This document shows, piece by piece, positions 26,971 to 35,328 of a DNA stretch of 40,503 nt. The stretch comes from Mycobacterium sp. E787 (lineage in GTDB: Bacteria; Actinomycetota; Actinomycetes; Mycobacteriales; Mycobacteriaceae). The notes under the pieces were generated by a model. It was not told the origin of the DNA, did not search any database, and saw only the letters and a program-made list of their open reading frames with translations. Position numbers and translations under genes: made by a program. How positions within the stretch are numbered: the stretch's first letter is position 1; every line of letters begins with the position of its first letter. The stretch lies in assembly GCF_001668725.1 (NCBI RefSeq), contig NZ_LZKL01000104.1, positions 1 through 40,503 of the forward strand, written 5' to 3'.

Positions 26971-28072
26971 TTTCTTCAGCCTCGACATCGTCTACTACCC
27001 GGTGTCGTGGATCATGTGGGCTTGGTACAAGTTGTTCGCGGCGTTGCTCGGACCGTCGAATTTCTTCGCCTGGGCCCTGTCGGTGATGTTCCTCGTGTTC
27101 ACCTTGCGGGCCCTGCTGTACAAGCCGTTCGTGCGCCAGATCCGCACCACCCGGCAGATGCAGGAGCTGCAGCCGCAGATCAAGGCGCTGCAGAAGAAGT
27201 ACTCCAAAGACCGCCAGCGGATGGCGCTCGAGATGCAGAAGCTGCAACGCGAGCACGGCTTCAATCCGGTCCTCGGCTGCCTGCCGATGCTCGCGCAGAT
27301 CCCGGTGTTCCTCGGGCTGTATCACGTGTTGCGGTCGTTCAACCGGACGACCGGAGGCTTCGGCCAGCCGCACCTGTCGGTGGCCCAGAACCGGGCGACG
27401 GGCAACTACTTCTTCAGCCCGTCCGACGTGGCCCATTTCCTGGACGCGAATCTGTTCGGCGCGCCGATCGGCGCGTTCATGACGCAACATTCCGGGCTGG
27501 ACGCCTTCACCCACTTCAGCCGCCCGGCGGTGATCGCGGTCGGCGCCCCGGTGATGATCCTCGCCGGTGTCGCGACCTACTTCAACAGCCGCGCATCGGT
27601 GGCCCGGCAGAGCCCGGAGGCCGCCGCCAACCCGCAGACCGCGATGATGAACAAGCTCGCGCTGTACGTGTTTCCGCTGGGCGTCGTCGTCGGCGGGCCG
27701 TTCCTTCCCCTCGCGATCATCCTGTACTGGTTCGCGAACAACATTTGGACGTTCGGGCAGCAGCATTACGTGTTCGGCATGATCGAAAAAGAGGACGAGG
27801 CGAAGCGGCAGGAAGCCGTTGAGCGCCGAGCGGCCAACGCGCCGGCGCCGGGCGCCAAACCGAAGCGCGGCCCCAAGGCGACAACGGGGAGCGACAACGG
27901 CTCGTCGACGGCGAGCAACGACGCCGAGCGGGAGACCGAGGAATCCACCGGCGGTGCGGGCGAGGCGGAAACGGCAACCGCGCGGCCGGACAAGCCGAGC
28001 CCGGCTCGCAACACTGGACCGACCAATCGCACCCCGCGACCCGGGGCGCGACCCAAGAGGCGAAAACGCTGA
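26954..28072 (+). CDS. yidC: Membrane protein insertase YidC
   Basis: The 372-residue protein has the conserved five-helix YidC/Oxa1 core: a first helix near residues 8-30, a long cytoplasmic hairpin rich in Lys/Gln (about 65-100), and FNPVLGCLPMLAQIPVFLGLYHVL followed by two C-terminal helices (about 220-275). The last 90 residues are a basic, Pro/Arg-rich cytoplasmic tail that could contact ribosomes. It inserts membrane proteins alone or with SecYEG. GTG start at 26954 with GGGAGA upstream, inside the end of yidD. Confidence 0.97.
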   Translation: MNLLFDFFSLDIVYYPVSWIMWAWYKLFAALLGPSNFFAWALSVMFLVFTLRALLYKPFVRQIRTTRQMQELQPQIKALQKKYSKDRQRMALEMQKLQREHGFNPVLGCLPMLAQIPVFLGLYHVLRSFNRTTGGFGQPHLSVAQNRATGNYFFSPSDVAHFLDANLFGAPIGAFMTQHSGLDAFTHFSRPAVIAVGAPVMILAGVATYFNSRASVARQSPEAAANPQTAMMNKLALYVFPLGVVVGGPFLPLAIILYWFANNIWTFGQQHYVFGMIEKEDEAKRQEAVERRAANAPAPGAKPKRGPKATTGSDNGSSTASNDAERETEESTGGAGEAETATARPDKPSPARNTGPTNRTPRPGARPKRRKR

Positions 28073-28156
28073 CGCGTCGCCACAGCTTAAGGGGGACCCC
28101 GGGCGAATGGCCCGAGTCGGACGGGAACCCCGCGGATGAGGGAGAGAGAGAACGAC

Positions 28157-28732
28157 ATGACAGACGCCGAGACGACCGAACGCGACGTTGACGCGGAACT
28201 CGACACGCAAGCACCGGCAGCCGAGGACGAGGTGACGGCGGAACGGGACGCCGACCAAGTCGACGACCTGGAGGAGCGACTGGTCGCCGAGGGCGAGATC
28301 GCCGGCGACTATCTCGAGGAGCTGCTGGACCTGCTGGACTTCGACGGCGACATCGATCTCGACGTCGAGGGGGATCGGGCCGTCGTGAGCATCGACGGCA
28401 GCAACGACTTGAACAAGTTGGTCGGCCGCGGGGGTGAGGTGCTCGATGCGCTCCAGGAGCTGACCCGGCTCGCGGTGCACCAGAAGACCGGCGTGCGGAG
28501 CCGGTTGATGCTGGACATCGCGAGCTGGCGCCGGCGCCGGCGCGAGGAGTTGGCCGCCCTGGGCGACAAGGTGGCACGGCGGGTGCTGAACACCGGTGAG
28601 CGCGAGGAGCTTTCTCCCATGACACCGTTCGAGCGCAAGATCGTCCACGACGCCGTCGCGGCCGTTCCGGGGGTGCACAGCGAGAGCGAGGGGCAGGAGC
28701 CGTCGCGGCGCGTCGTTGTCCTGCTCGACTAG
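28157..28732 (+). CDS. Jag/KhpB-like RNA-binding protein (KH and R3H domains)
   Basis: The 191-residue protein has an acidic N-terminus (about residues 1-50), a Jag-type KH domain (DFDGDIDLDVEGDRAVVSIDG, partly shown, with the GRGGEVLDALQELTRL loop) and an R3H domain (MTPFERKIVHDAV). It binds single-stranded RNA; in other bacteria KhpB works with KhpA on cell elongation and RNA control. The ATG at 28157 (MTDAETT) is preferred over 28136 because GAGAGAGA lies 7 nt upstream and the family protein (Rv3920c) begins there. Confidence 0.93.
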   Translation: MTDAETTERDVDAELDTQAPAAEDEVTAERDADQVDDLEERLVAEGEIAGDYLEELLDLLDFDGDIDLDVEGDRAVVSIDGSNDLNKLVGRGGEVLDALQELTRLAVHQKTGVRSRLMLDIASWRRRRREELAALGDKVARRVLNTGEREELSPMTPFERKIVHDAVAAVPGVHSESEGQEPSRRVVVLLD

Positions 28733-28793
28733 CGCGCCGAGTCACAGCCGTGTAATTCGCGGGGTTCAGCCGGACGGCCACAGGGATCGAGGA

Positions 28794-28809
28794 TGTTTCA
28801 CGTGAAACA
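28794..28809. promoter_or_regulatory. parS site 1
   Basis: TGTTTCACGTGAAACA is the perfect 16-bp palindromic ParB-binding centromere site. It lies just before rsmG. Confidence 0.97.
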
Positions 28810-28819
28810 GGAACGCGAG

Positions 28820-29557
28820 ATGTTTCACGTGAAACACGGCGACGGGACGACCGGCCCGGGGTCCGGCGACGCGCCGGCCGACCCCGGCTCCCTGACCGAC
28901 GCGGCTACCGCCGTCTTCGGCCCGGGGATCGACACCGCGCGGCGCTACGCCGAGCTGTTGGCCGGCCCGGGCGTCGAACGCGGGCTCCTCGGTCCCCGCG
29001 AGGTCGGCCGGCTGTGGGACCGCCACCTACTCAACAGCGCGGCGGTCGGGGAGCTCCTCGGACCGGGGGAGCGGGTGATCGACATCGGCAGCGGTGCCGG
29101 GCTGCCGGGGATACCGCTGGCGATCGCGCGGCCCGACCTGGAGGTCGTCCTGCTGGAACCGCTGTTGCGGCGAAGCGAGTTTCTCACGGAGGCGGTCGCC
29201 CAACTAGGGTTGTCGGTCGAGGTGGTGCGCGGGCGCGCGGAGGAGCGTTGGGTGCGGGATCGGTTCGGCGCCCGGGACGTCGCGGTGTCGCGGGCGGTCG
29301 CATCGCTGGACAAGCTGACGAAGTGGAGCATGCCGTTGCTACGGCCCGACGGGCGGATGGTCGCCATCAAAGGGGAGCGCGCTCCCGAGGAAGTGGAAAC
29401 ATACCGGCGTGTGATGGCGGCTGCGGGCGCCGTTGATGTCAGGGTGGTGACATGTGGCGCGAACTTTTTGCGTCCGCCCTCAACCGTGGTGTTAGCGCGA
29501 CGCGGAAAGCCGTCGCGTCAAGGACCGACTCGTATCGCAGACAGGGGGACACGGTGA
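28820..29557 (+). CDS. rsmG: 16S rRNA (guanine-N7) methyltransferase G
   Basis: The 245-residue Rossmann-fold methyltransferase has the SAM motif DIGSGAGLPGIPLAIARP, an LLEPLLRRSEFL segment, SRAVASLDKLTKW and an AIKGERA segment. It methylates G527 of 16S rRNA; loss gives low-level streptomycin resistance in M. tuberculosis. The start is uncertain: ATG at 28820 (MFHVKHG, AGGA 8 nt upstream) or ATG at 28793 (MFHVKQE). Both start codons sit within parS sites, so the first residues FHVKH are dictated by the palindrome. The TGA stop overlaps the parA GTG. Confidence 0.93.
   Translation: MFHVKHGDGTTGPGSGDAPADPGSLTDAATAVFGPGIDTARRYAELLAGPGVERGLLGPREVGRLWDRHLLNSAAVGELLGPGERVIDIGSGAGLPGIPLAIARPDLEVVLLEPLLRRSEFLTEAVAQLGLSVEVVRGRAEERWVRDRFGARDVAVSRAVASLDKLTKWSMPLLRPDGRMVAIKGERAPEEVETYRRVMAAAGAVDVRVVTCGANFLRPPSTVVLARRGKPSRQGPTRIADRGTR
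28821..28836. promoter_or_regulatory. parS site 2
   Basis: A second perfect TGTTTCACGTGAAACA, 27 bp from the first, covering the rsmG start codon TG and following bases. Confidence 0.97.
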
Positions 29558-30513
29558 GTTCTCCACCCGAGTGGTCGGGCGGTTCCGCGCCGGCCGAGAC
29601 GGCGGCGCCCCCGGACGGCGCGCACGGGGCCGATCATGTTTCACGTGAAACATCGGACGACTTCGATACGCCGATCGGCGCCGCCGCCGAGCGGGCCATG
29701 CGGATCCTGCACACGACCTACCCGCCGCTGCGACGGCCGGCCCACCGCCGCCTGTTCACCGTCGCTAATCAGAAGGGTGGCGTCGGAAAGACCACCACCG
29801 CGGTCAACCTCGCAGCCGCGCTGGCGGTGCAGGGGCTCAAGACCCTCGTCATCGACCTCGATCCGCAGGGCAACGCGAGCACGGCGCTCGGCATCCACGA
29901 CCGTCAAGCGGGCACCCCGTCGTCCTACGAAGTCCTCCTCGGCGAGGTGTCGTTGCGGGACGCGTTGCGGCCCAGCCCACACAGCCCCCGGCTGTTTTGC
30001 GTGCCGGCCACCATCGACCTGGCGGGCGCCGAGATCGAATTGGTCAGCATGGTCGCGCGTGAGAACCGGCTGCGCACCGCCCTGGCCGAGCTCGACCAGT
30101 TCGACTTCGACTACGTCTTCATCGACTGCCCGCCATCGCTCGGGCTGCTGACGATCAACGCCCTCGTGGCCGCGCCGGAGGTGATGATCCCGATCCAGTG
30201 TGAGTACTACGCGCTGGAGGGCGTGTCGCAACTGATGCGCAACATCGAGATGGTGAAGGCGCACCTCAATCCGCAACTCGACGTCACCACCGTGATCCTC
30301 ACGATGTACGACGGGCGGACCAAGCTGGCCGACCAGGTGGCCGAAGAGGTGCGCCGGTACTTCGGAACCAAAGTGCTGCGGACGGTGATTCCGCGCAGCG
30401 TCAAGGTTTCGGAGGCGCCCGGCTACAGCATGACGATCATCGATTACGACCCCGGTTCCCGGGGCGCGATGAGTTACCTCGACGCGAGTCGCGAACTCGC
30501 CGAACGTGATTGA
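29554..30513 (+). CDS. parA: Chromosome partitioning ATPase ParA
   Basis: The 319-residue protein has a disordered N-terminus (about 70 residues) then a ParA/MinD ATPase domain with the deviant Walker A KGGVGKTTTAVNLA, an IDLDPQGNAST switch, IDCPPSLGLLTINAL and the C-terminal SRGAMSYLDASRELAERD. It moves ParB-parS complexes. I chose the GTG at 29554 because AGGGGG lies 6 nt upstream and it overlaps the rsmG stop (GTGA); the open frame reaches further up inside rsmG. A parS site is embedded in codons for HVSRET near residue 28. Confidence 0.96.
   Translation: MSSPPEWSGGSAPAETAAPPDGAHGADHVSRETSDDFDTPIGAAAERAMRILHTTYPPLRRPAHRRLFTVANQKGGVGKTTTAVNLAAALAVQGLKTLVIDLDPQGNASTALGIHDRQAGTPSSYEVLLGEVSLRDALRPSPHSPRLFCVPATIDLAGAEIELVSMVARENRLRTALAELDQFDFDYVFIDCPPSLGLLTINALVAAPEVMIPIQCEYYALEGVSQLMRNIEMVKAHLNPQLDVTTVILTMYDGRTKLADQVAEEVRRYFGTKVLRTVIPRSVKVSEAPGYSMTIIDYDPGSRGAMSYLDASRELAERD
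29637..29652. promoter_or_regulatory. parS site 3 (inside parA)
   Basis: A third perfect TGTTTCACGTGAAACA lies in the parA coding sequence and encodes VSRET in frame. Together with sites 1 and 2 it should nucleate the ParB complex close to oriC. Confidence 0.97.
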
Positions 30514-30535
30514 CCGCCATCCTGAAGGGACGACC

Positions 30536-31519
30536 ATGACGCAGCCGTTACGCAAGAAGGGCGGCCTCGGCCGCGGCCTGGCTTCGCTGATTCCCACCGG
30601 TCCCGCCGAGGGCGACCCGGGCCCGGCGACGCTGGGTCCGCGGATGGGGGACGCGGCGGCGGACGTCCTGATCGGGGGACCGGGCCCGGACCTGGCGCCG
30701 GCGGGCGCGGTGTACCGCGAGATCGCGCCCACCGACATCGAGCGCAACCCTCGCCAGCCCCGGCAGGTGTTCGACGAGGAGGCGCTGTCGGAATTGGTGC
30801 ACTCCATTCGCGAGTTCGGCCTGCTGCAGCCGATCGTCGTCCGGGCGGTGACCGGAACGCCGGGCGGTGCGCGATATCAGATCGTGATGGGGGAGCGGCG
30901 TTGGCGCGCGGCCCAGGAGGCGGGCCTCGCCACGATCCCGGCCATCGTGCGCGAAACCGGTGACGACAACCTGCTGCGCGATGCCCTGCTCGAGAACATC
31001 CACCGCGTGCAGCTGAACCCGTTGGAAGAGGCGGCTGCATACCAACAGTTGCTCGACGAATTCGACGTCACCCACGACGAACTGGCGTCCCGCATCGGCC
31101 GGTCCCGGCCGCTGATCACCAACATGATCCGGCTGTTGAAGCTGCCGATCGCGGTTCAGCGCCGGGTCGCGGCGGGCGTCCTGTCCGCGGGCCATGCCCG
31201 GGCGCTGCTGGCCCTGGAGGCAGGCCCGGAGGCTCAGGAGGAATTGGCCGGGCGGATCGTCGCCGAGGGTCTGTCGGTGCGGGCCACCGAGGAGGCGGTC
31301 ACCCTGGCCAACCGGGGCGACGCGGCCAGCCCCGCCCCCCAGCGCCGCAAGCCGATCCAGATGCCCGGCCTGCAGGACGTTGCCGATCGGCTGTCGAACA
31401 CGTTCGACACGCGGGTGACGGTCAGCCTGGGCAAACGGAAGGGCCGGATCGTGGTCGAGTTCGGTTCGGTGGAAGACCTTCAGCGGATCGTCGACGTGAT
31501 GACCCCGCGCAAGGCCTGA
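30536..31519 (+). CDS. parB: Chromosome partitioning protein ParB
   Basis: The 327-residue protein starts MTQPLRKKGGLGRGLASLIP, the ParA-interacting N-terminus. An N-terminal CTPase domain follows with GERRWRAAQEAG and LLRDALLENIHRVQLNPLEEA, then a helix-turn-helix domain (THDELASRIGRSRPLITNMIRLLKLP, partly quoted) that reads parS, and a C-terminal dimerisation domain. I chose the ATG at 30536, with AAGGGA 7 nt upstream; a GTG at 30506 is in frame but inside parA. It follows parA by 22 bp. Confidence 0.96.
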   Translation: MTQPLRKKGGLGRGLASLIPTGPAEGDPGPATLGPRMGDAAADVLIGGPGPDLAPAGAVYREIAPTDIERNPRQPRQVFDEEALSELVHSIREFGLLQPIVVRAVTGTPGGARYQIVMGERRWRAAQEAGLATIPAIVRETGDDNLLRDALLENIHRVQLNPLEEAAAYQQLLDEFDVTHDELASRIGRSRPLITNMIRLLKLPIAVQRRVAAGVLSAGHARALLALEAGPEAQEELAGRIVAEGLSVRATEEAVTLANRGDAASPAPQRRKPIQMPGLQDVADRLSNTFDTRVTVSLGKRKGRIVVEFGSVEDLQRIVDVMTPRKA

Positions 31520-31794
31520 CCGGCGACACGGTGTAATTACGTCACTGTGACATTGCGCCGGCTGCGGGATGCGGATGAGCCGCACCCGTCATCGCATCGT
31601 GACCCAGTTGTGATGTGGCCCAGCGACTTTCGTGGTGCGGCCGATGAGGCGCGGTGCCCGACCGGAGTTTGCCGCGCCGGTTGAAGTGGTGCAGCAAACA
31701 CTGGTCCGATGGTGGCCAATTCTCCTATCCTGGAGGGGTTGCCGGTGGCCCCGAGAATGGAAGGCCGCGGTACCGGACGGAAGCCAGGAGGCTA
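31520..31794 (+). promoter_or_regulatory. Leader region before the GNAT-like gene
   Basis: The 275-bp gap has no gene. Near its end TCCTGG (31728-31733) can pair with CCAGGA (31784-31789), which overlaps the AGGAGG ribosome binding site at 31786-31791. GGGG/CCCC and GGC/GCC pairs inside would give further stems. It also contains the 16-bp piece shared with the repeats near tRNA-Ile (31699-31714). Whether this is a regulatory leader is uncertain. Confidence 0.3.
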
Positions 31795-32559
31795 GTGTCT
31801 GCTCGAATCATGCCCTTGCGGCTCGAGGCTTTCGAGCAGCTTCCCAAGCACGCGCGCCGCTGCGTGTTCTGGGAGGTCGATCCGGCGACCCTCGGTAACC
31901 AGGACCACCTCGCCGACCCGGAATTCGAGAAAGAGGCCTGGCTGTCGATGGTGATGCTGGAGTGGGGCTCGTGCGGTCAGGTCGCGACGGCGATCCCGGA
32001 CGAGCGCAGCCATGCCGAGCCGCCGTGCCTGGGGTATGTCCTCTACGCGCCGCCCCGCGCCGTGCCGCGGGCCCAGCGGTTTCCCACGGCGCCGGTGTCC
32101 GCCGATGCCGTGCTGTTGACGTCGATGAACATCGAGCCGGGGCAGGCCTCCGACGACCTGCCGCACGGGCTGATCGCCCGGGTCATCGACGAGCTGGTCC
32201 GCCGCGGGGTCCGGGCCCTGGAGGCTTTCGGCCGCACGCCGGAGGCCTCCGAGTTGCAGGATCCGCGGACGGTGGATCCCGATGTCCGGCCGGTGCTCGA
32301 AGCCCTCGGCGACTGCTCGGTCGACCACTGCATGATCGACGCCGAGTTCTTGAAGGACGTGGGATTCGTTGTGGTGGCGCCCCATCCGTTCTTCCCGCGG
32401 CTGCGGCTGGAACTGGACAAGGGGCTGGGCTGGAAGGCCGAGGTCGAGGCGGCGCTGGAGCGCCTGCTGTCCAGCGCCCAGCTGCAGGAGCCCGTCGGCG
32501 CGGGTGCGGCTGCTTCCTCCGTCACCTCGAACAGCGTGCAGACCGGGGAAGGTGGTTAG
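31795..32559 (+). CDS. GNAT-like N-acetyltransferase family protein (Rv3916c type)
   Basis: The 254-residue protein starts VSARIMPLRLEAFEQLPKHARRCVFWEVDP, quoted in part as PLRLEAFEQLPKHARRCVFW. It contains a DDLPHGLIARVIDELVRRGVRALEAFGR stretch that resembles the acetyl-CoA-binding motif A of GNAT enzymes, and a GFVVVAPHPFFPRLRLELD C-terminal strand. I infer a GNAT fold; substrate unknown. The GTG at 31795 follows AGGAGG closely (3-4 nt). The stop overlaps the cwlM stop by 4 bp on the opposite strand. The product is conserved beside parB in mycobacteria. Confidence 0.82.
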   Translation: MSARIMPLRLEAFEQLPKHARRCVFWEVDPATLGNQDHLADPEFEKEAWLSMVMLEWGSCGQVATAIPDERSHAEPPCLGYVLYAPPRAVPRAQRFPTAPVSADAVLLTSMNIEPGQASDDLPHGLIARVIDELVRRGVRALEAFGRTPEASELQDPRTVDPDVRPVLEALGDCSVDHCMIDAEFLKDVGFVVVAPHPFFPRLRLELDKGLGWKAEVEAALERLLSSAQLQEPVGAGAAASSVTSNSVQTGEGG

Positions 32560-33776
32560 GAACCGCCCAGCCGGGATGCCCGTTCCACCGACAACTCGTG
32601 AGCCAGCAGTTCGGCGAAGGTGAAAGTGCCTGTGGGCCGGTCGTTTTTGCCGAGCAGATAGAGCCGTTTGACCGCGGCCAGGATGCCCTCGGCGATGGCG
32701 TCGCGGGTCTGCGTCGAAATCAGCATCGCCTGGTCACGGGGGTTGGTGATGTAGCCGACGTCGACCTGAACGGTCGGCATCCGGGTCAGCCGCAGCAGGT
32801 CCCAGGTCCGGCCATGCGTTCGGCAATCGCGTAAACCGGTGCGGGCCACCACTTCTCGTTGAATGAAGTCGGCGAGGTTGCGGCCGATGGTCGACACCGA
32901 ACCGTGCGAGTTGCCGAAGTGGAAGGACGCCACGCCGTTGGCCGACGGGCTCGCCTGGGATTCGCAGCGCAGGCTGATCATCAGGTCCGCGCCGACGTTG
33001 TTGGCCGTCGCGGCGCGCTCGGGGTCCGACGGGCTGCGATTGGTCGGCCGGGACAGAAAGGTCTCCATGCCAATCGCGGTCATCCGGCCCTCGAGCCGGC
33101 TCGCCAAGTCCCACAACACATCCGCTTCGCTGATGGGTCCGGCCGGGCCCTGCATGATCAGGCCGCGATCCGCGCCGCCGCGGCCCGGGTCGATGATGAT
33201 GCGCTTGCCCGACAATTTGGGGCCGGACCGGCGGACCAGCTCCTCCTCGCGGATGGCGTGTGGTGAGCCGCCGGTGACCCGCGAGCTCAAAAAATACAAG
33301 GAGCGCAAGGTTTCTGGACCGCAGATGCCGTCCGCGGCGAGCCCATACTCGCGCTGGTACGACATCAACGCGTTGTGGGTCTGCAGTCCGAAGTGGCCGT
33401 CGACCAGGCCGGTGTAGAACCCGAGGTCCTGCAGCCGCGCCTGCAGCGTCGCCACGTCGTCGCCGTAGAGCGGGGCACCGAACTGGTGGTACAGCGTGCG
33501 CGCGCCGAGCCGGTACGAGGCCTCCTTCAACGCGCGGTAGGTGGCCTCGCCGACGATGCCGTCTACCAGCAACCCGCGATTCTGCTGGAAAGCGCGCACC
33601 GCCTGATCGAGCTCGGTGTCGAAGACCTCGGGGGCCACATGCCGGCCGGTGGTCATGTCCTCGTCCGGATTGTCCAGCATCCCCAGCGTCGCGAGCGTCG
33701 CCCGGATCTCGGTCACGGCTGCGCTGCGGTCACCACAGCGCAGCGCGTCGCCGTCTACACGGCGCGGACTCGACAT
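32556..33776 (-). CDS. cwlM: CwlM, regulatory amidase-like protein controlling peptidoglycan precursor synthesis
   Basis: The 406-residue protein has two peptidoglycan-binding-type repeats (about residues 15-90 and 105-170), then an amidase_3-like domain (about 190-370) and a conserved tail NDRPTGTFTFAELLAHELSVERA. The zinc-binding site looks broken: IIDPGRGGADRG has Arg where active enzymes have His, and SLRCES replaces the usual SIHAN-type His motif. In M. tuberculosis CwlM, phosphorylated by PknB on the tail threonines, activates MurA, and those threonines are present here. I chose the ATG at 33776, giving the M. tuberculosis length, with GGAGGG about 10 nt upstream. It is transcribed with trxB2-trxC. 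Confidence 0.96.
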   Translation of the reverse strand: MSSPRRVDGDALRCGDRSAAVTEIRATLATLGMLDNPDEDMTTGRHVAPEVFDTELDQAVRAFQQNRGLLVDGIVGEATYRALKEASYRLGARTLYHQFGAPLYGDDVATLQARLQDLGFYTGLVDGHFGLQTHNALMSYQREYGLAADGICGPETLRSLYFLSSRVTGGSPHAIREEELVRRSGPKLSGKRIIIDPGRGGADRGLIMQGPAGPISEADVLWDLASRLEGRMTAIGMETFLSRPTNRSPSDPERAATANNVGADLMISLRCESQASPSANGVASFHFGNSHGSVSTIGRNLADFIQREVVARTGLRDCRTHGRTWDLLRLTRMPTVQVDVGYITNPRDQAMLISTQTRDAIAEGILAAVKRLYLLGKNDRPTGTFTFAELLAHELSVERASRLGGS

Positions 33777-33901
33777 ACCAAGGGCCCTCCGGGACAAGGC
33801 TGAACACGGGCAACAGCTAGCCGTTATTGTCGCAGACGCTTCTCAATTTTCGGAAAACCCCAGGCTAAGCCCGGGCGCGGCGTGGCGAGCCGGATAACGC
33901 C

Positions 33902-34255
33902 TCAGGTGAGGTTCGGAACCGCGTCGGAGAGCTCCCGCAGCAGCGCCGCCTTGCCCTTGGCGCCGACGATGCGCTTCACCGGCTGGCCGTCCTTGAACAG
34001 GATCATCGTGGGGATCGAAACCACCTGGAAGTCGCGAGCGGTCTCCGGGTTGGCGTCCACGTCGAGCTTGGCGACGGTGAGCTGACCCGCGCGCTCGCTG
34101 GCGATCTCCTCGAGAACCGGCGCGACCATCTTGCAGGGCCCGCACCACGTCGCCCAAAAGTCAACCAGCACAGGCGTATTGCTGCCCAACACCTCCGTGG
34201 AGAACGACGCGTCGGAGACTTCTATTGTGCTGCCGGATTTTTCGGCGTCGGTCAT
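33902..34255 (-). CDS. trxC: Thioredoxin TrxC
   Basis: The 117-residue thioredoxin has the active site WCGPC near residue 35 and the cis-Pro segment VVSIPTMILFKDGQPV. It reduces disulfides and receives electrons from TrxB2. The frame is open to 34315, but the ATG at 34253-34255 overlaps the trxB2 TGA (ATGA), the coupled start known from the family. Confidence 0.97.
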   Translation of the reverse strand: MTDAEKSGSTIEVSDASFSTEVLGSNTPVLVDFWATWCGPCKMVAPVLEEIASERAGQLTVAKLDVDANPETARDFQVVSIPTMILFKDGQPVKRIVGAKGKAALLRELSDAVPNLT

Positions 34256-35250
34256 CGTGGTGCTCCAATCAGTGTGTCGGTACCCTCGGCGGTTGTTTCG
34301 TGCTCGGCCAGCCAACGCTCGGCGTCGATGGCCGCCGCGCAGCCACTGCCCGCGGCGGTGACCGCTTGCCGGTAGGTGCGGTCGACCAGGTCGCCGGCGG
34401 CGAACACCCCGTCGAGCGAGGTGCTGGTGGTGCGCCCCCGCACCAGGACGTAGCCGTCGGGATCGACGTCGACGACGTCGCGCACCAGGCCCGAGCGTGG
34501 TTCATGACCGATCGCCACGAAGGCGCCGGTGACCCGGAGCGTCGACTCCGCGCCAGTTACGTTGTCGCGCAAGCGAAGTCCCGTCACCGTCGTGTCGCCC
34601 TCGACGGCGAGCACGGCGACGTTGGTGACGAACTTGATCTTGTCGTTGTTGCGAGCGCGTTCGAGCATGATCTTGGACGCGCGGAACTCGTCGCGGCGGT
34701 GCACCAGCGTCACGCTGGTGGCGAAGCGGGTCAGGAAGAGGGCTTCCTCCATCGCCGAGTCACCGCCGCCGATGACCGCGATGTCCTGGTCGCGGAAGAA
34801 GAACCCGTCGCAGGTGGCACACGAGCTCACGCCGCGCCCCAGCAATTCCTGCTCGCCGGGGACCTGCAGGTAGCGCGCCGCCGCGCCCATGGCCAGGATG
34901 ACGGCCCGGGCCCGATGGGTCTCGCCGTCGGCGGTGACGACCGACTTGACCGGACCCGTCAACGAGACCGATTCGATGTCCTCCATCCGCAGGTCCGCGC
35001 CGAAGCGCAGCGCCTGCTCGCGCATCTCGTCCATCAACGCCGGGCCGGTGATGCCGTCGCGGAAGCCGGGGTAGTTCTCCACCTCGGTGGTGGTCATCAG
35101 CGCGCCGCCGAACGAGGTGCCCTCGAAAACCAGGGGCTTCAGCTGCGCGCGGGCCGTGTAGAGGGCCGCGGTGTACCCGGCGGGACCGGAACCGATGATG
35201 ATGACGTCGTGGACGGTGTCCTGGGTGTCGGCGGGGGTATCGGCAGTCAT
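34252..35250 (-). CDS. trxB2: Thioredoxin reductase TrxB2
   Basis: The 332-residue flavoenzyme has the FAD motif IIIGSGPAGYTAALYTARA, the redox-active SCATCDGFF (CxxC) near residue 145, the NADPH motif VIGGGDSAMEEALFL and the C-terminal FAD segment GVFAAGDLVDRTYRQAVTAAGSG. It passes electrons from NADPH to thioredoxin. It forms a coupled pair with trxC, and a SigH-type promoter lies 34-60 bp before its ATG. A 78-bp gap separates it from the rsmA end. Confidence 0.98.
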   Translation of the reverse strand: MTADTPADTQDTVHDVIIIGSGPAGYTAALYTARAQLKPLVFEGTSFGGALMTTTEVENYPGFRDGITGPALMDEMREQALRFGADLRMEDIESVSLTGPVKSVVTADGETHRARAVILAMGAAARYLQVPGEQELLGRGVSSCATCDGFFFRDQDIAVIGGGDSAMEEALFLTRFATSVTLVHRRDEFRASKIMLERARNNDKIKFVTNVAVLAVEGDTTVTGLRLRDNVTGAESTLRVTGAFVAIGHEPRSGLVRDVVDVDPDGYVLVRGRTTSTSLDGVFAAGDLVDRTYRQAVTAAGSGCAAAIDAERWLAEHETTAEGTDTLIGAPR

Positions 35251-35283
35251 TCGAGCCTTTCGGGTGCGGAAGCTACGTCTACG

Positions 35284-35310
35284 AACGCCAGCGTAGGCGC
35301 CGGTGTTCCC
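35284..35310 (-). promoter_or_regulatory. SigH-type promoter of trxB2-trxC
   Basis: On the minus strand GGGAAC (35305-35310) and CGTT (35284-35287) are separated by 17 bp, matching the SigH/SigE-type pattern GGAA-N16-18-CGTT. The implied transcript starts near 35277, about 27 nt before the trxB2 ATG. trxB2-trxC is a known SigH target under oxidative stress in M. tuberculosis, which supports the call. Confidence 0.65.
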
Positions 35311-35328
35311 GGGGTACTGGGCACCAGA

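Noticed and set aside
31738..31794. Known riboswitch (cobalamin, ydaO, SAM-IV, fluoride) before the GNAT-like gene
   Set aside because: None of the conserved core motifs of these classes is present; kept only as a weak hairpin candidate.
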